DNA of 64,000 nucleotides, from assembly GCA_964632505.1 (NCBI GenBank), contig CAZWCE010000001.1:434001-498000 (forward strand), written 5' to 3'. Shown here piece by piece: positions 50,277 to 60,154 of this stretch. Positions within the stretch are counted from its first letter, which is position 1. The number at the start of each line of letters is the position of its first letter. The notes under the pieces were generated by a model that had not been told where the DNA came from, did not search any database, and saw only the letters and a program-made list of their open reading frames with translations. This stretch comes from CAZWCE01 sp964632505 (GTDB taxonomy: Bacteria; Planctomycetota; Planctomycetia; Pirellulales; Thermoguttaceae). The translations under genes were made by a program, and so were the position numbers.

Positions 50277-52256
50277 ATGAATCCGAAAATCATGAAGCGT
50301 TTCTTCCCGATGGCCATGTTCCTACTGGCGCTGGTGTTGCTCGCCGCGTCGCTTGCCGGTTGCCGCCGGCGGATGTCGTCGGTGGAGGAGGAGAAGGTGG
50401 AGCTGGGCGATTTGATGAGCGTGGTCGGCGTGGATCCGGAAACCAAGGAACCCATCCGGAAACCGTTCACCCCGCCCGAGACGCTCGAAGAGGTGAACGA
50501 ACAGGCCGGTGAGTGGATCGACCGGCCGGTGCGCGATTCCCTGCATCTGCTCAAGGAGCATCTGGCGAAGCAGGAGCCGCTGGTGACGGTCGAGGAAGCG
50601 CTCCAGATGAAGAACGATTCGGAGGAGGACAACGAGAAGATCCTCAGCGCCCTGGGGCGTCAGCCGGAATCGCCCGAGGAGGTCGACTGGGGGGCGGAGA
50701 TCATTCGCCATTCGGCCAGCGACGTGAGTACGCTCAATCCGCTGATGGTCAGTTCGTCCGCCGATTTCGACATCACCGGGATGACGGCCTTCGGGCTGTT
50801 CAGCTTCGATTGGGACTTCAACCCGTTCGCCATGAAGGAGGTGGTTACGTCGTGGCAGACGAGCGAAGACCGATTGATCGACAAGATCGTGCTGCGCGAC
50901 GATTTGGTCTGGTCCGACGGCGAGCCGATCACCGCGCACGACGTGGAGTTCTCGTTCAAGGTCATCATGACCGAGGCGGTGCCGGTGCCGGCCTTGCGGA
51001 GCGGGACCGACAAGATCCGCTACGTGAAGGCGTACGACGATCGGACGATCGTCTACTTCCACGAGGACTCGCTGGCGACGAATATCTGGAACCTGAACTT
51101 CTCGGTCATCCCGAAGCACATCTACGAGGAATCGGTGTTCGACGACCCGACGCTGGTCAACAGCGACCGCCACGTGGAGCTGGAGAACGACCCGGTCGTC
51201 GGCGGTCCGTATCAAGTGGTCGACCGGAAGCGTGGGCAGGAGATCGTCCTGAAGGCCCGCGAGGACTGGTACATGCACGACGGCGAGCAGGTCCGCGATC
51301 GGCCCTACTTCGAAACGGTCCGGTTCAAGGTCATTAAGGAGAATGCGGTGTCGCTGATGGCATTGAAGTCGGGCGATCTGGATGAAATGACCCTCACCCC
51401 CGTGCAGTGGCGCACTCAGACCAACGACGAGGACTTCTACCGCAACAACACGAAGGCCCACGGTGTGGAGTGGGTCTATTTCTACTTCGGCTGGAATTTG
51501 GAAGTGCCGTTTTTCCAGGACAAGCGGGTCCGTGAGGCGATGTCGTACGCGTTCGATCACCAGGAGATGCTCAAGACGCTCCGCTACGGTATGGACGAGC
51601 CGGCGGTCGGTATCTTTCATCCCGATTCGAAATGGGCCCCCGAGGATCCCCCCGAGCCGTTCACGCAGGACCTCGACAAGGCGAAAGCCCTCTTGAAGGA
51701 GGCCGGATGGGAGGACCACGACGACGACGGTATTCTCGACAAGCAGATCGGGGGAAAGACCGTGCCGTTCGAGTTCACGCTTCTCTGCCCTTCGCTGGGC
51801 GATCGGGTCAAATACGGCGAGCTGTTGCAGCAATCGCTCGATAAGATCGGCATCCGCTGTCGCGTGCAACCGCTGGAGTTCACCGTGTTGCAGCAGAAGA
51901 CCCGCGATCACCAGTTTCAGGCCTACTTCGGGGGGTGGGGGACCGGCGCCAATCCCGATACGAGCAGCAATATCTGGGCCACGGGCGAGAACCGCAACTT
52001 CGTGAGCTACTCGAATCCCGAGGTCGATCGCCTGTTCGAGGAGGGGCGCCGGGAGTTCGATCCGGAAAAACGCCGGAAGATCTACGCGAAGATTCACAAG
52101 ATTCTCTACGAGGATCAACCGTACACCTGGCTCTACGTCCGAAGCGCCTACTACGCTTTCAGCAAGGACCTCCGCGGCTACTACTTCAGCCCACGCGGTC
52201 CCTATAGCTACGGTCCCGGGTTCGGGGCGATCTGGAAGCCGAAAGCGGCGCCGTAA
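50277..52256 (+). CDS. Peptide ABC transporter substrate-binding lipoprotein (SBP family 5)
   Basis: 659 aa. Signal peptide with lipobox AASLAGC, lipidated Cys near residue 29. Family 5 features follow: RHSASDVSTLNPLMVSSSA start of the mature fold, LVWSDGEPITAHDVEFSFK, PKHIYEESVF, VGGPYQVVDRKRGQEIVLK, REAMSYAFDHQEM and GWGTGANPDT. An additional acidic helical extension (~30-135) precedes the binding fold and is longer than in DppA. First of five co-directional genes (gaps 57-71 bp) forming a full dipeptide/oligopeptide importer. Confidence 0.93.
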   Translation: MNPKIMKRFFPMAMFLLALVLLAASLAGCRRRMSSVEEEKVELGDLMSVVGVDPETKEPIRKPFTPPETLEEVNEQAGEWIDRPVRDSLHLLKEHLAKQEPLVTVEEALQMKNDSEEDNEKILSALGRQPESPEEVDWGAEIIRHSASDVSTLNPLMVSSSADFDITGMTAFGLFSFDWDFNPFAMKEVVTSWQTSEDRLIDKIVLRDDLVWSDGEPITAHDVEFSFKVIMTEAVPVPALRSGTDKIRYVKAYDDRTIVYFHEDSLATNIWNLNFSVIPKHIYEESVFDDPTLVNSDRHVELENDPVVGGPYQVVDRKRGQEIVLKAREDWYMHDGEQVRDRPYFETVRFKVIKENAVSLMALKSGDLDEMTLTPVQWRTQTNDEDFYRNNTKAHGVEWVYFYFGWNLEVPFFQDKRVREAMSYAFDHQEMLKTLRYGMDEPAVGIFHPDSKWAPEDPPEPFTQDLDKAKALLKEAGWEDHDDDGILDKQIGGKTVPFEFTLLCPSLGDRVKYGELLQQSLDKIGIRCRVQPLEFTVLQQKTRDHQFQAYFGGWGTGANPDTSSNIWATGENRNFVSYSNPEVDRLFEEGRREFDPEKRRKIYAKIHKILYEDQPYTWLYVRSAYYAFSKDLRGYYFSPRGPYSYGPGFGAIWKPKAAP

Positions 52257-52318
52257 ACTTGCTTTTTGCCGGCGTCTTCCGTTGAAAACGAACGTCCCCG
52301 ATTCCTTTTACCGAAACC

Positions 52319-53308
52319 ATGCTGCACTATATCCTCCGACGACTGTTCATCGCGGTGTTCACGTTGATGCTGATCACGTTCATTATCTACGCGCTGATCC
52401 GCAATATCCCCGGCACGCCGCTGACGACCGATCCGGCGATGATGGATCCCAGCAAGATGGTCAGCGAGGATGACCTCAAACGGCTCGAGCGGGCCTACGG
52501 TCTCGATCTGCCCTGGTATGAGGCCTACTTCGTCTGGCTCGGCAACGCGATGGCCGGCGATCTGGGCAGTTCGTTCCAGGAGAAGAAGCCGGTGGTGGAT
52601 GTCATCGGGCGACGCATCGGCCCGACGATGCTGTTGTCGATCAGTTCCTTTTTTCTGATCTACCTCCTGTCGGTGCCGATGGGCCTTTACGCCACGGTGC
52701 GCCGCGGCAAGCCCGATGAACGTTTGTTGAGTACTCTCTTGTACATGCTGTATTCGTTGCCGTCGTTCGTGGCCGGGCTCCTGCTGCTGATCGTGTTCTA
52801 CCAGAACCTTCAGGGGACGGCGTTCGAACTCGCACCGGGCCTGCACGGCCCCGGGTACGAGGAGATGTCGTTCTTCGGCAAGGTGATCGATACCTTCAAG
52901 CACATGATCCTTCCGGTCACGTGTTACACCTACGCCTCGCTCGCCTACATGACGCGGTTCGTCAAGGCGAACATGGAAGAGGTGATCCGGCAGGACTACA
53001 TCCGCACGGCGCAGGCCAAAGGCGTGGGACCGACGAAAGTCATCTGCTGGCATGCCTTCCGCAACACGATGATCCCGTTCGTCACGATGATCGGCCTGAC
53101 GATCCCCGGCTTGCTGGGCGGTTCGGTCATTCTCGAACAGATTTTCAACTGGCCCGGCATGGGACAACTGTTCCTCGCCTCGATCACCTTCCGCGATTAT
53201 CCGGTGATCATGGGACTGACGCTGATGTTCTCGATCCTCACGCTGCTGGCACAACTTCTTGCCGATGTGCTCTACGCGGTGGTCGACCCGAGAATCACCT
53301 ACTCCTGA
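52319..53308 (+). CDS. dppB: Peptide ABC transporter permease (DppB type)
   Basis: 329 aa. Six TM segments with the binding-protein-dependent permease fold. The cytoplasmic EAA loop that docks to the ATPase is seen as RQDYIRTAQAKGVGPTKV (near 220-240). N-terminal TM LFIAVFTLMLITFIIYAL and the periplasmic region with LERAYGLDLPWYE are typical of DppB/OppB. Second in the operon. Confidence 0.93.
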   Translation: MLHYILRRLFIAVFTLMLITFIIYALIRNIPGTPLTTDPAMMDPSKMVSEDDLKRLERAYGLDLPWYEAYFVWLGNAMAGDLGSSFQEKKPVVDVIGRRIGPTMLLSISSFFLIYLLSVPMGLYATVRRGKPDERLLSTLLYMLYSLPSFVAGLLLLIVFYQNLQGTAFELAPGLHGPGYEEMSFFGKVIDTFKHMILPVTCYTYASLAYMTRFVKANMEEVIRQDYIRTAQAKGVGPTKVICWHAFRNTMIPFVTMIGLTIPGLLGGSVILEQIFNWPGMGQLFLASITFRDYPVIMGLTLMFSILTLLAQLLADVLYAVVDPRITYS

Positions 53309-53365
53309 CATTTTCGCAGGCCGCTGCCGATCCGATTTTCCCGACAACCGATTCCCATTCCCATC

Positions 53366-54508
53366 ATGAACGAAAACCCTGACCGACAAGAAGCTCCTAA
53401 GCCCCATGCTCCCGACGTCGCTACGCGCCCGGAGGCTCCGGCACGCCCCACGCGACGCTCGCGCGGCTACTGGGCCGAAACGTGGCGCCGGTTCCGCAAA
53501 CGCAAACTCGCCATGACCGCGCTGGGGTACATCGTCTTCTTGACGCTCGTGGCGATCTTCTCGCCGGCGATCGCCGGAACCAAGCCGGTCGTCTGCCAAT
53601 ACAAAGGGAACATCTACTTCCCCGCGATGGGCTACTTCTACCGGACGTGGGAGAATCCGATCTTCATGCAGGATGATTTCCGCCGCATCTACACGACGAA
53701 TCTGAAAGAAAAGGATCCCGACAGTTGGGCCGTCTGGCCGCTGGTCTACCAGGATCCCCATCGCCGGGTCCGTGAGGGCGAATGGGAGGATCGGCCGGGC
53801 AACCCGATCGGCGACGAGGGGGCTCCCTCGTCGATCAACCTGTTGGGAACGACTTCCGAGGGGCACGACGTCTTTGCCAAACTGGTCCACGGGACGCGCA
53901 TCGCCCTGTTGGTCGGGTTCGTCTCGACCGGCATCGCGGCGCTGATCGGCATCACGGTCGGGGCGCTGGCCGGCTTTTTCGGCCGTTGGGTCGATGCGCT
54001 GCTGAGCCGGCTGATCGAAGTCTTCCTCTGCGTGCCGTCGTTCATTCTGATTCTCGCGTTGATCGCCGTCGTGGAGGAGCCGACCATCTGGCATACGATG
54101 GCGGTCATCGGCATCACCAGTTGGACCGGCATCGCCCGATTGACGCGCGGCGAGTTCATCAAGCTCAAGGAGAGCGAATACGTTTCCGCGGCCCGGGCGT
54201 TGGGGGCCTCGCGGGGACGGATCATTCTCCGGCATATTTTGCCCAATTCGCTCGCCCCGGTGCTGGTGCCGATCAGCTTCGGCATCGCGATGGCGATCTT
54301 GATCGAGAGCGGGTTGAGTTTTCTCGGCTTCGGTGCGCCGCCCCCGAACCCGAGTTGGGGAACGCTGCTCAACGCGGGACGGCAGAACCTCGGAATGTGG
54401 TGGTTGACCGTCTTCCCCGGCGCGGCCATCTTCCTGACCGTGTTGGCCTACAACCTCATCGGCGAGGGGCTTCAGGAGGCGACCGACCCCCGATTGCGCG
54501 AAGCCTGA
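53366..54508 (+). CDS. dppC: Peptide ABC transporter permease (DppC type)
   Basis: 380 aa. Pro/Arg-rich N-terminus (~1-45), TM1 at ~50-72, a long periplasmic insert (~75-160; longer than DppC), then the permease core. EAA loop: KESEYVSAARALGASRGRII near 275. Ends in GEGLQEATDPRLREA as usual for DppC. Third gene of the operon. Confidence 0.93.
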   Translation: MNENPDRQEAPKPHAPDVATRPEAPARPTRRSRGYWAETWRRFRKRKLAMTALGYIVFLTLVAIFSPAIAGTKPVVCQYKGNIYFPAMGYFYRTWENPIFMQDDFRRIYTTNLKEKDPDSWAVWPLVYQDPHRRVREGEWEDRPGNPIGDEGAPSSINLLGTTSEGHDVFAKLVHGTRIALLVGFVSTGIAALIGITVGALAGFFGRWVDALLSRLIEVFLCVPSFILILALIAVVEEPTIWHTMAVIGITSWTGIARLTRGEFIKLKESEYVSAARALGASRGRIILRHILPNSLAPVLVPISFGIAMAILIESGLSFLGFGAPPPNPSWGTLLNAGRQNLGMWWLTVFPGAAIFLTVLAYNLIGEGLQEATDPRLREA

Positions 54509-54579
54509 TCTTCCCCGCTGATCTGAAATGCGAATGAAATGAAACACGACCGATCGTTCCGAGAACGAGGCATGCGACC

Positions 54580-55638
54580 ATGACCGACCGCCAAGCCGAA
54601 TCGCTTTTGGAAATGCAACATCTGAAGACGACGTTCTTCACCGAGGAGGGCGAGGTCCGCGCGGTCGACGACGTCAGCCTTTCGCTCCCCCGCGGCAAGA
54701 CGATCGGGCTGGTCGGCGAGTCGGGGTGCGGCAAATCGGTCACGGCGATGTCGATCATGCGGCTGGTTGCCCGGCCCGGGAAGATCGTCGGAGGCAAAAT
54801 CCTCTTTCACCCGACCGGGCCTACGCCGGAGCAAAAGAACGGCACGGTCGATCTAGCGGCGGTCGACGAAAAGAGGCTCCGGTCGATCCGCGGCGGGCGC
54901 ATCGCGATGATCTTCCAGGAGCCGATGTCGTCGCTCAATCCGGTATTCACGATCGGCAAACAGATCACCGAGGCGATTCGGCTGCACCAGAAGACGGTTC
55001 CCGGCACCGACCGTCCGATGACCCCCGCTGAAGCGAAGCGGCTGGCGATCGGGATGCTCGACGAGGTCCGGATTCCGGAGCCTGCCCGGCGATTCGGGGA
55101 GTATCCGCACCAGTTTTCCGGGGGAATGCGGCAGCGGGCGATGATCGCCATGGCCCTTTCCTGTCGCCCGGAACTGCTGATCGCCGACGAACCGACCACC
55201 GCGCTCGATGTGACCATCCAGGCCCAGATCCTCGATCTGCTCCGCCGACTCCAAGGGGAGTACGGCATGTCGATCCTGATGATCACGCACGATTTGGGCA
55301 TCATCGCCGAATTGGCCGACGAGGTGGCGGTGATGTACGCCTCGAAAGTCGTCGAGCGGGCTCCGGTGGCGGAGTTGTATCATCGGCCGCTGCATCCTTA
55401 CACCATCGGCCTGTTTGCGTCCCGCCCCGAATTGGGCAAACGCGGCGAGCGGCGACTGCCGACGATCGAGGGGGTGGTGCCCCATCCGAGGCATTTTCCA
55501 TCGGGCTGCAAGTTTCATCCCCGTTGTCGCTGGTGCCGGGAGGTCTGTCGATCGACCGAACCGGAGTTGAGGGAGATTTCCCCCGGCCATGATGCCAGGT
55601 GCCACTTCGCCGGTGAGATTCCGAGGACACCTTCCTGA
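54580..55638 (+). CDS. dppD: Peptide ABC transporter ATPase (DppD type)
   Basis: 352 aa. Walker A GESGCGKSV (~45), Q loop IFQEPMSSLNP (~112), signature FSGGMRQRAMIAMAL (~172), Walker B LLIADEPTTALD (~195) and H loop ITHDLG. The C-terminal oligopeptide-transport domain has Cys-rich CKFHPRCRWCREVC, likely an Fe-S or zinc site. Fourth gene of the operon. Confidence 0.95.
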   Translation: MTDRQAESLLEMQHLKTTFFTEEGEVRAVDDVSLSLPRGKTIGLVGESGCGKSVTAMSIMRLVARPGKIVGGKILFHPTGPTPEQKNGTVDLAAVDEKRLRSIRGGRIAMIFQEPMSSLNPVFTIGKQITEAIRLHQKTVPGTDRPMTPAEAKRLAIGMLDEVRIPEPARRFGEYPHQFSGGMRQRAMIAMALSCRPELLIADEPTTALDVTIQAQILDLLRRLQGEYGMSILMITHDLGIIAELADEVAVMYASKVVERAPVAELYHRPLHPYTIGLFASRPELGKRGERRLPTIEGVVPHPRHFPSGCKFHPRCRWCREVCRSTEPELREISPGHDARCHFAGEIPRTPS

Positions 55639-55709
55639 ATATCGTCTTCCCTTGCCGATCGGGGCCGCTTCCGAGCGACGGATTCAGGCCCCGACGAGGA
55701 TTCGAGAAT

Positions 55710-56729
55710 ATGAGCGAAGAGAACATTCTTCTGAAAGTCGACCAACTGAAGAAATACTTTCCGATCCGCAAGGGGGTGTTTTCGCGCATCGCGGCGCATG
55801 TGCGCGCCGTCGACGATATCAGCTTCGCCATCGGCCGGGGAAAAACGCTGAGTCTGGTCGGGGAGTCGGGATGCGGCAAGACGACCGCGGGCCGCACGCT
55901 CTTGCGATTGCTGGAACCGACCGCCGGGGCGATCCGCTTCGACCAGCAGAACGTCCGCTATTGCCGCGGCAAGGAGCTGGCCCGACTCCGCCGCAACATG
56001 CAGATCGTCTTTCAGGATCCCTACGGTTCGCTCAATCCCCGCATGACCGTCCGCGCCTTGCTCGAAGAGGGGCTGATCGTCCACGGCATGGGCATGGCTC
56101 CCCGGCGGCGCGAAATCGTGGAGGAAACGCTTCGCCGCGTCGGACTGGAACCGGGGCATATGCACCAGTATCCCCACGAATTCTCCGGCGGACAGCGCCA
56201 ACGGATCAGCATCGCCCGGGCACTGGTGTTGCAGCCGAAATTCCTGGTACTCGACGAGCCGATCTCGGCGCTCGATGTTTCGATCCAATCGCAGATCATC
56301 AATCTGCTCGAAGAGCTTCGCGAGGCGTTCGACTTGACCTATCTCTTCATTTCGCACGATCTGTCGGTGGTCGAGTATCTTTCCGACGATGTCTGCGTGA
56401 TGTACCTCGGCAAGATCGTCGAATCGGGGCCGGTCGGGCCGCTGTACGAAAATCCGCTGCATCCGTACACCGAGGCGCTCCTCTCCTCGATTCCCACGAC
56501 CGACCCGACGACCAAGAAGGATCGGATTCTCTTGCCGGGCGATGTTCCCAGCCCGATCAATCCCCCGCCGGGTTGTCCGTTCCATCCGCGCTGCCATCGG
56601 GTGATGGACGTCTGCCGGCACCAGGAGCCTCCCTGGGTGCAGATCGGGCGGCAGAAGGCCTGGTGTCACGCCGTGGCGAAGGATCATGCCGAAACGGCGA
56701 AAATCAACCCAACGGCCGCTTCTTCCTGA
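55710..56729 (+). CDS. dppF: Peptide ABC transporter ATPase (DppF type)
   Basis: 339 aa. Walker A GESGCGKTTA (~55), Q loop VFQDPYGSLNP, signature FSGGQRQRISIARAL, Walker B LVLDEPISALD and H loop SHDLSV. C-terminal CPFHPRCHRVMDVC is the matching Cys-rich module. Pairs with DppD to power peptide uptake. Last gene of the transporter operon; 203 bp without a clear terminator follow it. Confidence 0.95.
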   Translation: MSEENILLKVDQLKKYFPIRKGVFSRIAAHVRAVDDISFAIGRGKTLSLVGESGCGKTTAGRTLLRLLEPTAGAIRFDQQNVRYCRGKELARLRRNMQIVFQDPYGSLNPRMTVRALLEEGLIVHGMGMAPRRREIVEETLRRVGLEPGHMHQYPHEFSGGQRQRISIARALVLQPKFLVLDEPISALDVSIQSQIINLLEELREAFDLTYLFISHDLSVVEYLSDDVCVMYLGKIVESGPVGPLYENPLHPYTEALLSSIPTTDPTTKKDRILLPGDVPSPINPPPGCPFHPRCHRVMDVCRHQEPPWVQIGRQKAWCHAVAKDHAETAKINPTAASS

Positions 56730-56932
56730 GACCCTCTCCCCAAACGGCGTCGTCGTTTTCTTTCTTCCGCGATTCCCGGTGGGACGGATGGCTCCCTTGA
56801 TGGGGGAAAATGGTCACGGTTATACGCCGAACTCCTGTTTTTTTATTCATCGGATGAAGAAATGGGTGGAAATGCCCGATCACCAGTGTATATTAGAAGA
56901 TCACGTTAGTTGTGCACCAGGCGTGCCGAGCG

Positions 56933-57553
56933 ATGGTGGAGGTATTCGTGCAAAAATATCATGGGCCCGAGAAAGTGGGGCATCTTCTGCTGGTCGCCGG
57001 GATTTCGAAGGTCGGAAAAACGACGTTCGTCGAGCATCTCCAGAACGGGACGATTCCCGGGGATCCGGAGGATCGAAAGTATTTGGAACCGTTCCGGTCG
57101 CCCGAGATCGCTTCACCGACTTCACGCAATCTATTAAAGCGTGGTCGTCTTTTGCCGGCGTATGATCGATTGATCACCCAGTTCGATTTTTCCTCGATCC
57201 AGCGCGATTCGAAGATTTCCCCGAGCGACGTGACGAGACGCTACCGGGTGACGAACATTATGCGGTATTACCTCCACTGCCAGCGAATGAAGATTCTGGA
57301 GGCCGCCGAGACGATCGATGTCGTCACGCTCGTGGCGCCCCTCGATGAAATCAATAAGCGACGCAAGCCGAGTCACGAACGCAAGGCGGTCGTCCGATTC
57401 TATACCTGCTGGCTTGCTTACCTCTGCGGTTTCGCTGGAAAGATCCGCAAGCACTGGATCGTGGAGGCTCCCGCCGGGAACGCCTCGGCCGAGGACCGCT
57501 ATCACTTCCAACCCGCTTGGGAGTACGACTTCCACCAGATTTTCAGGAGTTGA
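56933..57553 (+). CDS. P-loop NTPase-like protein of unknown function
   Basis: About 206 aa. ATG 56933 taken; GTG 56948 has a GGAGG 5 nt upstream and is an equal candidate. Walker A GISKVGKTTFVEHL near residue 24-37 by the ATG numbering. Downstream there is a hydrophobic beta strand TIDVVTLVAPLDEINKRR that could follow a Walker B-like role, and a conserved-looking C-terminus (HWIVEAPAGN ... PAWEYDFHQIF). Size and layout resemble small nucleotide kinases or sulfotransferase-like P-loop proteins, but no family is secure. Convergent with sulfatase 2 (24-bp gap). Confidence 0.55.
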   Translation: MVEVFVQKYHGPEKVGHLLLVAGISKVGKTTFVEHLQNGTIPGDPEDRKYLEPFRSPEIASPTSRNLLKRGRLLPAYDRLITQFDFSSIQRDSKISPSDVTRRYRVTNIMRYYLHCQRMKILEAAETIDVVTLVAPLDEINKRRKPSHERKAVVRFYTCWLAYLCGFAGKIRKHWIVEAPAGNASAEDRYHFQPAWEYDFHQIFRS

Positions 57554-57577
57554 TCGGGCAAGAGGGATACCGGGAAT

Positions 57578-59602
57578 TCACTCGCCGTACTCGATTTCGA
57601 TCGCTTCGAGCGAGCCGGTGAAGTAGTGGGGCGGATCGTAATCGCCGACCGGTTGGATCAAGTCGGCGCCGATCTGCAGGGAGTCGCCCGGCGTGGTGGG
57701 AATCGGCCCCGGGGCTTGATCGCGGGCGACCTCTTCTCCGTCGATCGAGAGCACCATCGTGCCGTCCTTCTTCAATCGTGCTTCCAGACGATGGGGCCGA
57801 CGCAGCGCGATCTCTTTCTCCGATGCGACGGTGGTCCGTTCCCAATCGACGCAGGTGGTGAAGCAGGGGTGCTTGTTTTGGAGATGGAGGCTGTAACCCA
57901 TGCGATTGCCGCCGTGGGCCATGACGGTGCCGTTGCCTTGAACCGCTTCGACGGTGACCGCCACGCGGACCGACTTGCCGCCGAGTGCCGGTGCTTGCTC
58001 TCTGGGCAGATCAAGGCAGGCTCCCTTTCCGCTGAAAGTGAACTTGTGTCCACATTTCTCGGATTCGGTGACCTCGACGCCCGTATTGTCGAAGTGGAGA
58101 GGCTCGCCGTTGATCTCCATGTTCATTGCCGGTTGCGGCGGGGTGAGCCGGTCGGTGGTGATCTCGAAATCGAACCGGTCGATCCGCTCGGTCCACTCCC
58201 GGATCTTCTCCCAAAGTTGCTGTGCCACTCGGGGATGTTCCTGGAGGAGGTTGTTCGTCTCGCCGGGATCCGCCTCCAGATCGTAGAGTCGGGCCTCGTT
58301 GCTGTCGGGATTGGCCAGCAATTTCCAACGGCCGTCGCGAATCGCCAAGCTGGGGCTGACGAATTCCGGATGGCCGGGCATCAACTTCGCGTGCGGAGGG
58401 CCGTACTGCCAGAACACCGGACCGGGTCGCGCGATCGGCTTGCCGAAGAGCGCTTCGGTCATGTCGTAGCCGTCGAGTTCCCGATCAGCAGGCACCGGCA
58501 CGTTGGCGATGTTGCAGAACGTCGGCGGCAGGTCGATCCCACAAACGACACTCCGGTCGTTCGTCACGCCCTGGGGAATCACCCCGGGCCACCGCGCGAT
58601 CATCGGCATGCGGATCCCTCCCTCGTACAGGCTCCATTTGCGGCCGTAGAAGGGTCCGGTGAACCCCGGCGGTCGGAAACCCTTCTTATAGTAGTGCGGC
58701 CAGTCGGTCGGGCCGTTGTCGCTGGTGAAGACGATGAGGGTCTTCTCGGTCAGCCCGAGGCGGTCCAGCGCGTCGATCAAACGCCCGATCTGGCGATCCA
58801 TCTCCACCAGGACGGCGAAGAACTTCTGTTCGAACGGGTTGTCGGTCACCTCGGCCCATTTCTCTTCGCTGCCGGGCTCGGGGACGTGGGCATCGTGGAC
58901 GTCGTTGGGAAACATGCGGACCAGAAACGGCCCATCGCGGTGGCGTCGGATGAAATCGATGCTCCGCTCGACGTAGATCTCCGTCAGTTCGTGCTTCGGG
59001 GCATGGGTGATCTCTCCCCGTCCGAGCGCCTTGCTCTGCCGAGAGAGATTCCCCGGCATCAGCACGCGATCGCCGAGTCCCTCGAAGGCGACCAGCGTCT
59101 CGTCGAAACCGAACCGTGCCGGGAGCGGGGCATCGCCGACATCGCGACCTCCCCCCATGTGCCACTTGCCGAAGTGGGCCGTCGCGTAACCGTGATCCTG
59201 GAACCACCTCGCGAACGACGGCGCTTGCGGGCAAAGAAAGTTCGACATCTGCCTTTGGGCGTTCGCCTCGCTGGAGGCCAGGTAGGAAAAAATCCGCCAG
59301 CGATGGGGATATTGGCCCGTCGTCACCGCCACGCGCGAGGGCGAGCAGATCGGCGAGTTCACGTAGAAGTTCGTCAGTCGAACTCCCTCCCGGGCGAGGC
59401 GGTCGATGTTCGGCGTTTCGACCAGAGGATTGCCGAAGCAGCTCGGGTCGGCGTAGCCCATGTCGTCGATGAAAATGAAGACGATGTTCGGATGTTCCGG
59501 CACCGCCGCCGAAACGCTCGCGGTCGGCAGCATCGTCCATACCATCGTCCATACCATCAACAGAAGAAAAAGCCGGAAATTACGAGAACGCGAAGTCATC
59601 AT
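57578..59602 (-). CDS. Secreted sulfatase (sulfatase 2) with C-terminal LamG-like domain
   Basis: 674 aa from ATG 59602 (alternatives 59599 and GTG 59611). Signal peptide ~1-35, containing a duplicated MVWT unit (12-bp tandem repeat near 59535-59560). Sulfatase domain: FIFIDDMGYADPSCFGN (metal site), formylglycine motif C86-S-P-S-R, HFGKWHMGG, FTSDNGPTDWP and YDLEADPGETNNLL. C-terminal ~150 residues form a LamG/concanavalin-like beta sandwich (LRRPHRLEARLKKDGTMVLSIDGE split motif) ending in FTGSLEAIEIEYGE, probably glycan binding. Arylsulfatase A-like; substrate unknown. Confidence 0.92.
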   Translation of the reverse strand: MMTSRSRNFRLFLLLMVWTMVWTMLPTASVSAAVPEHPNIVFIFIDDMGYADPSCFGNPLVETPNIDRLAREGVRLTNFYVNSPICSPSRVAVTTGQYPHRWRIFSYLASSEANAQRQMSNFLCPQAPSFARWFQDHGYATAHFGKWHMGGGRDVGDAPLPARFGFDETLVAFEGLGDRVLMPGNLSRQSKALGRGEITHAPKHELTEIYVERSIDFIRRHRDGPFLVRMFPNDVHDAHVPEPGSEEKWAEVTDNPFEQKFFAVLVEMDRQIGRLIDALDRLGLTEKTLIVFTSDNGPTDWPHYYKKGFRPPGFTGPFYGRKWSLYEGGIRMPMIARWPGVIPQGVTNDRSVVCGIDLPPTFCNIANVPVPADRELDGYDMTEALFGKPIARPGPVFWQYGPPHAKLMPGHPEFVSPSLAIRDGRWKLLANPDSNEARLYDLEADPGETNNLLQEHPRVAQQLWEKIREWTERIDRFDFEITTDRLTPPQPAMNMEINGEPLHFDNTGVEVTESEKCGHKFTFSGKGACLDLPREQAPALGGKSVRVAVTVEAVQGNGTVMAHGGNRMGYSLHLQNKHPCFTTCVDWERTTVASEKEIALRRPHRLEARLKKDGTMVLSIDGEEVARDQAPGPIPTTPGDSLQIGADLIQPVGDYDPPHYFTGSLEAIEIEYGE

Positions 59603-59828
59603 GCACCCCACTTTTCATCGAAGCAGTGTTTCCATCGTTTTTTCGGCCTCCCGGCCGCGTCGATTTCGTTCATTATGTCGAGCGGGACGGGAGACCGCAA
59701 GTCTTCGCCGGAAGCCGGGGGGACGTCGTTTTTCCGCTTTTTTGAAGTTTTCGGTTGAAGTGGAAGCCGTCTCGAACGAAAAAGAAAGCAATTGTCGTCG
59801 GAGGCAGAATCCCAGGAAATGAATTCTC

Positions 59829-60059
59829 ATGATTCTCGAAAGGATGGAACAGATGGATCCTGAAAAACGGGCGCCCGGTTGGCGGGTTCGCTGTCTGAAG
59901 TGCGGTTTCACCGACCACTGGGGCAAGTACGCGATTCGCATCGGAGCGGTTTCGTGGAAGAAATGTGTCGTGATGCGGTGTCGCCGGTGCAAGAAGATCG
60001 GATGCCATATGGTCGAGAAGCGTCCGGTCGAGCCGGAGAATGGTGAAGCCGCTTCCTGA
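59829..60059 (+). CDS. Small zinc-ribbon protein
   Basis: 76 aa. Two Cys pairs, CLKCGF (~22-27) and CRRCKKIGCH (~51-60), frame a basic segment, so one zinc ribbon is likely. The start is uncertain: ATG 59829, 59844 or 59853 (the last preceded by GAAAGGA). No known family. Lies 96 bp before the QueG-like gene on the same strand. Confidence 0.6.
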   Translation: MILERMEQMDPEKRAPGWRVRCLKCGFTDHWGKYAIRIGAVSWKKCVVMRCRRCKKIGCHMVEKRPVEPENGEAAS

Positions 60060-60154
60060 ATCATCGGAGGAAGGCAAAAAGGATTTGACCGCGGCCGGGA
60101 TACCTGATAGGATCAGCGTACTTGTCTTTTGCCCCTTTCAACGGAGGTCTCGCG

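Noticed and set aside
52208..54547. 779-codon open frame on the minus strand
   Set aside because: Antisense shadow of the dppB/dppC permease genes. The product is His/Arg/Asp-rich low-complexity sequence typical of reverse frames in GC-rich coding DNA.
57626..59758. 710-codon open frame on the plus strand
   Set aside because: Shadow of sulfatase 2; no domain, same compositional signature as other antisense frames.
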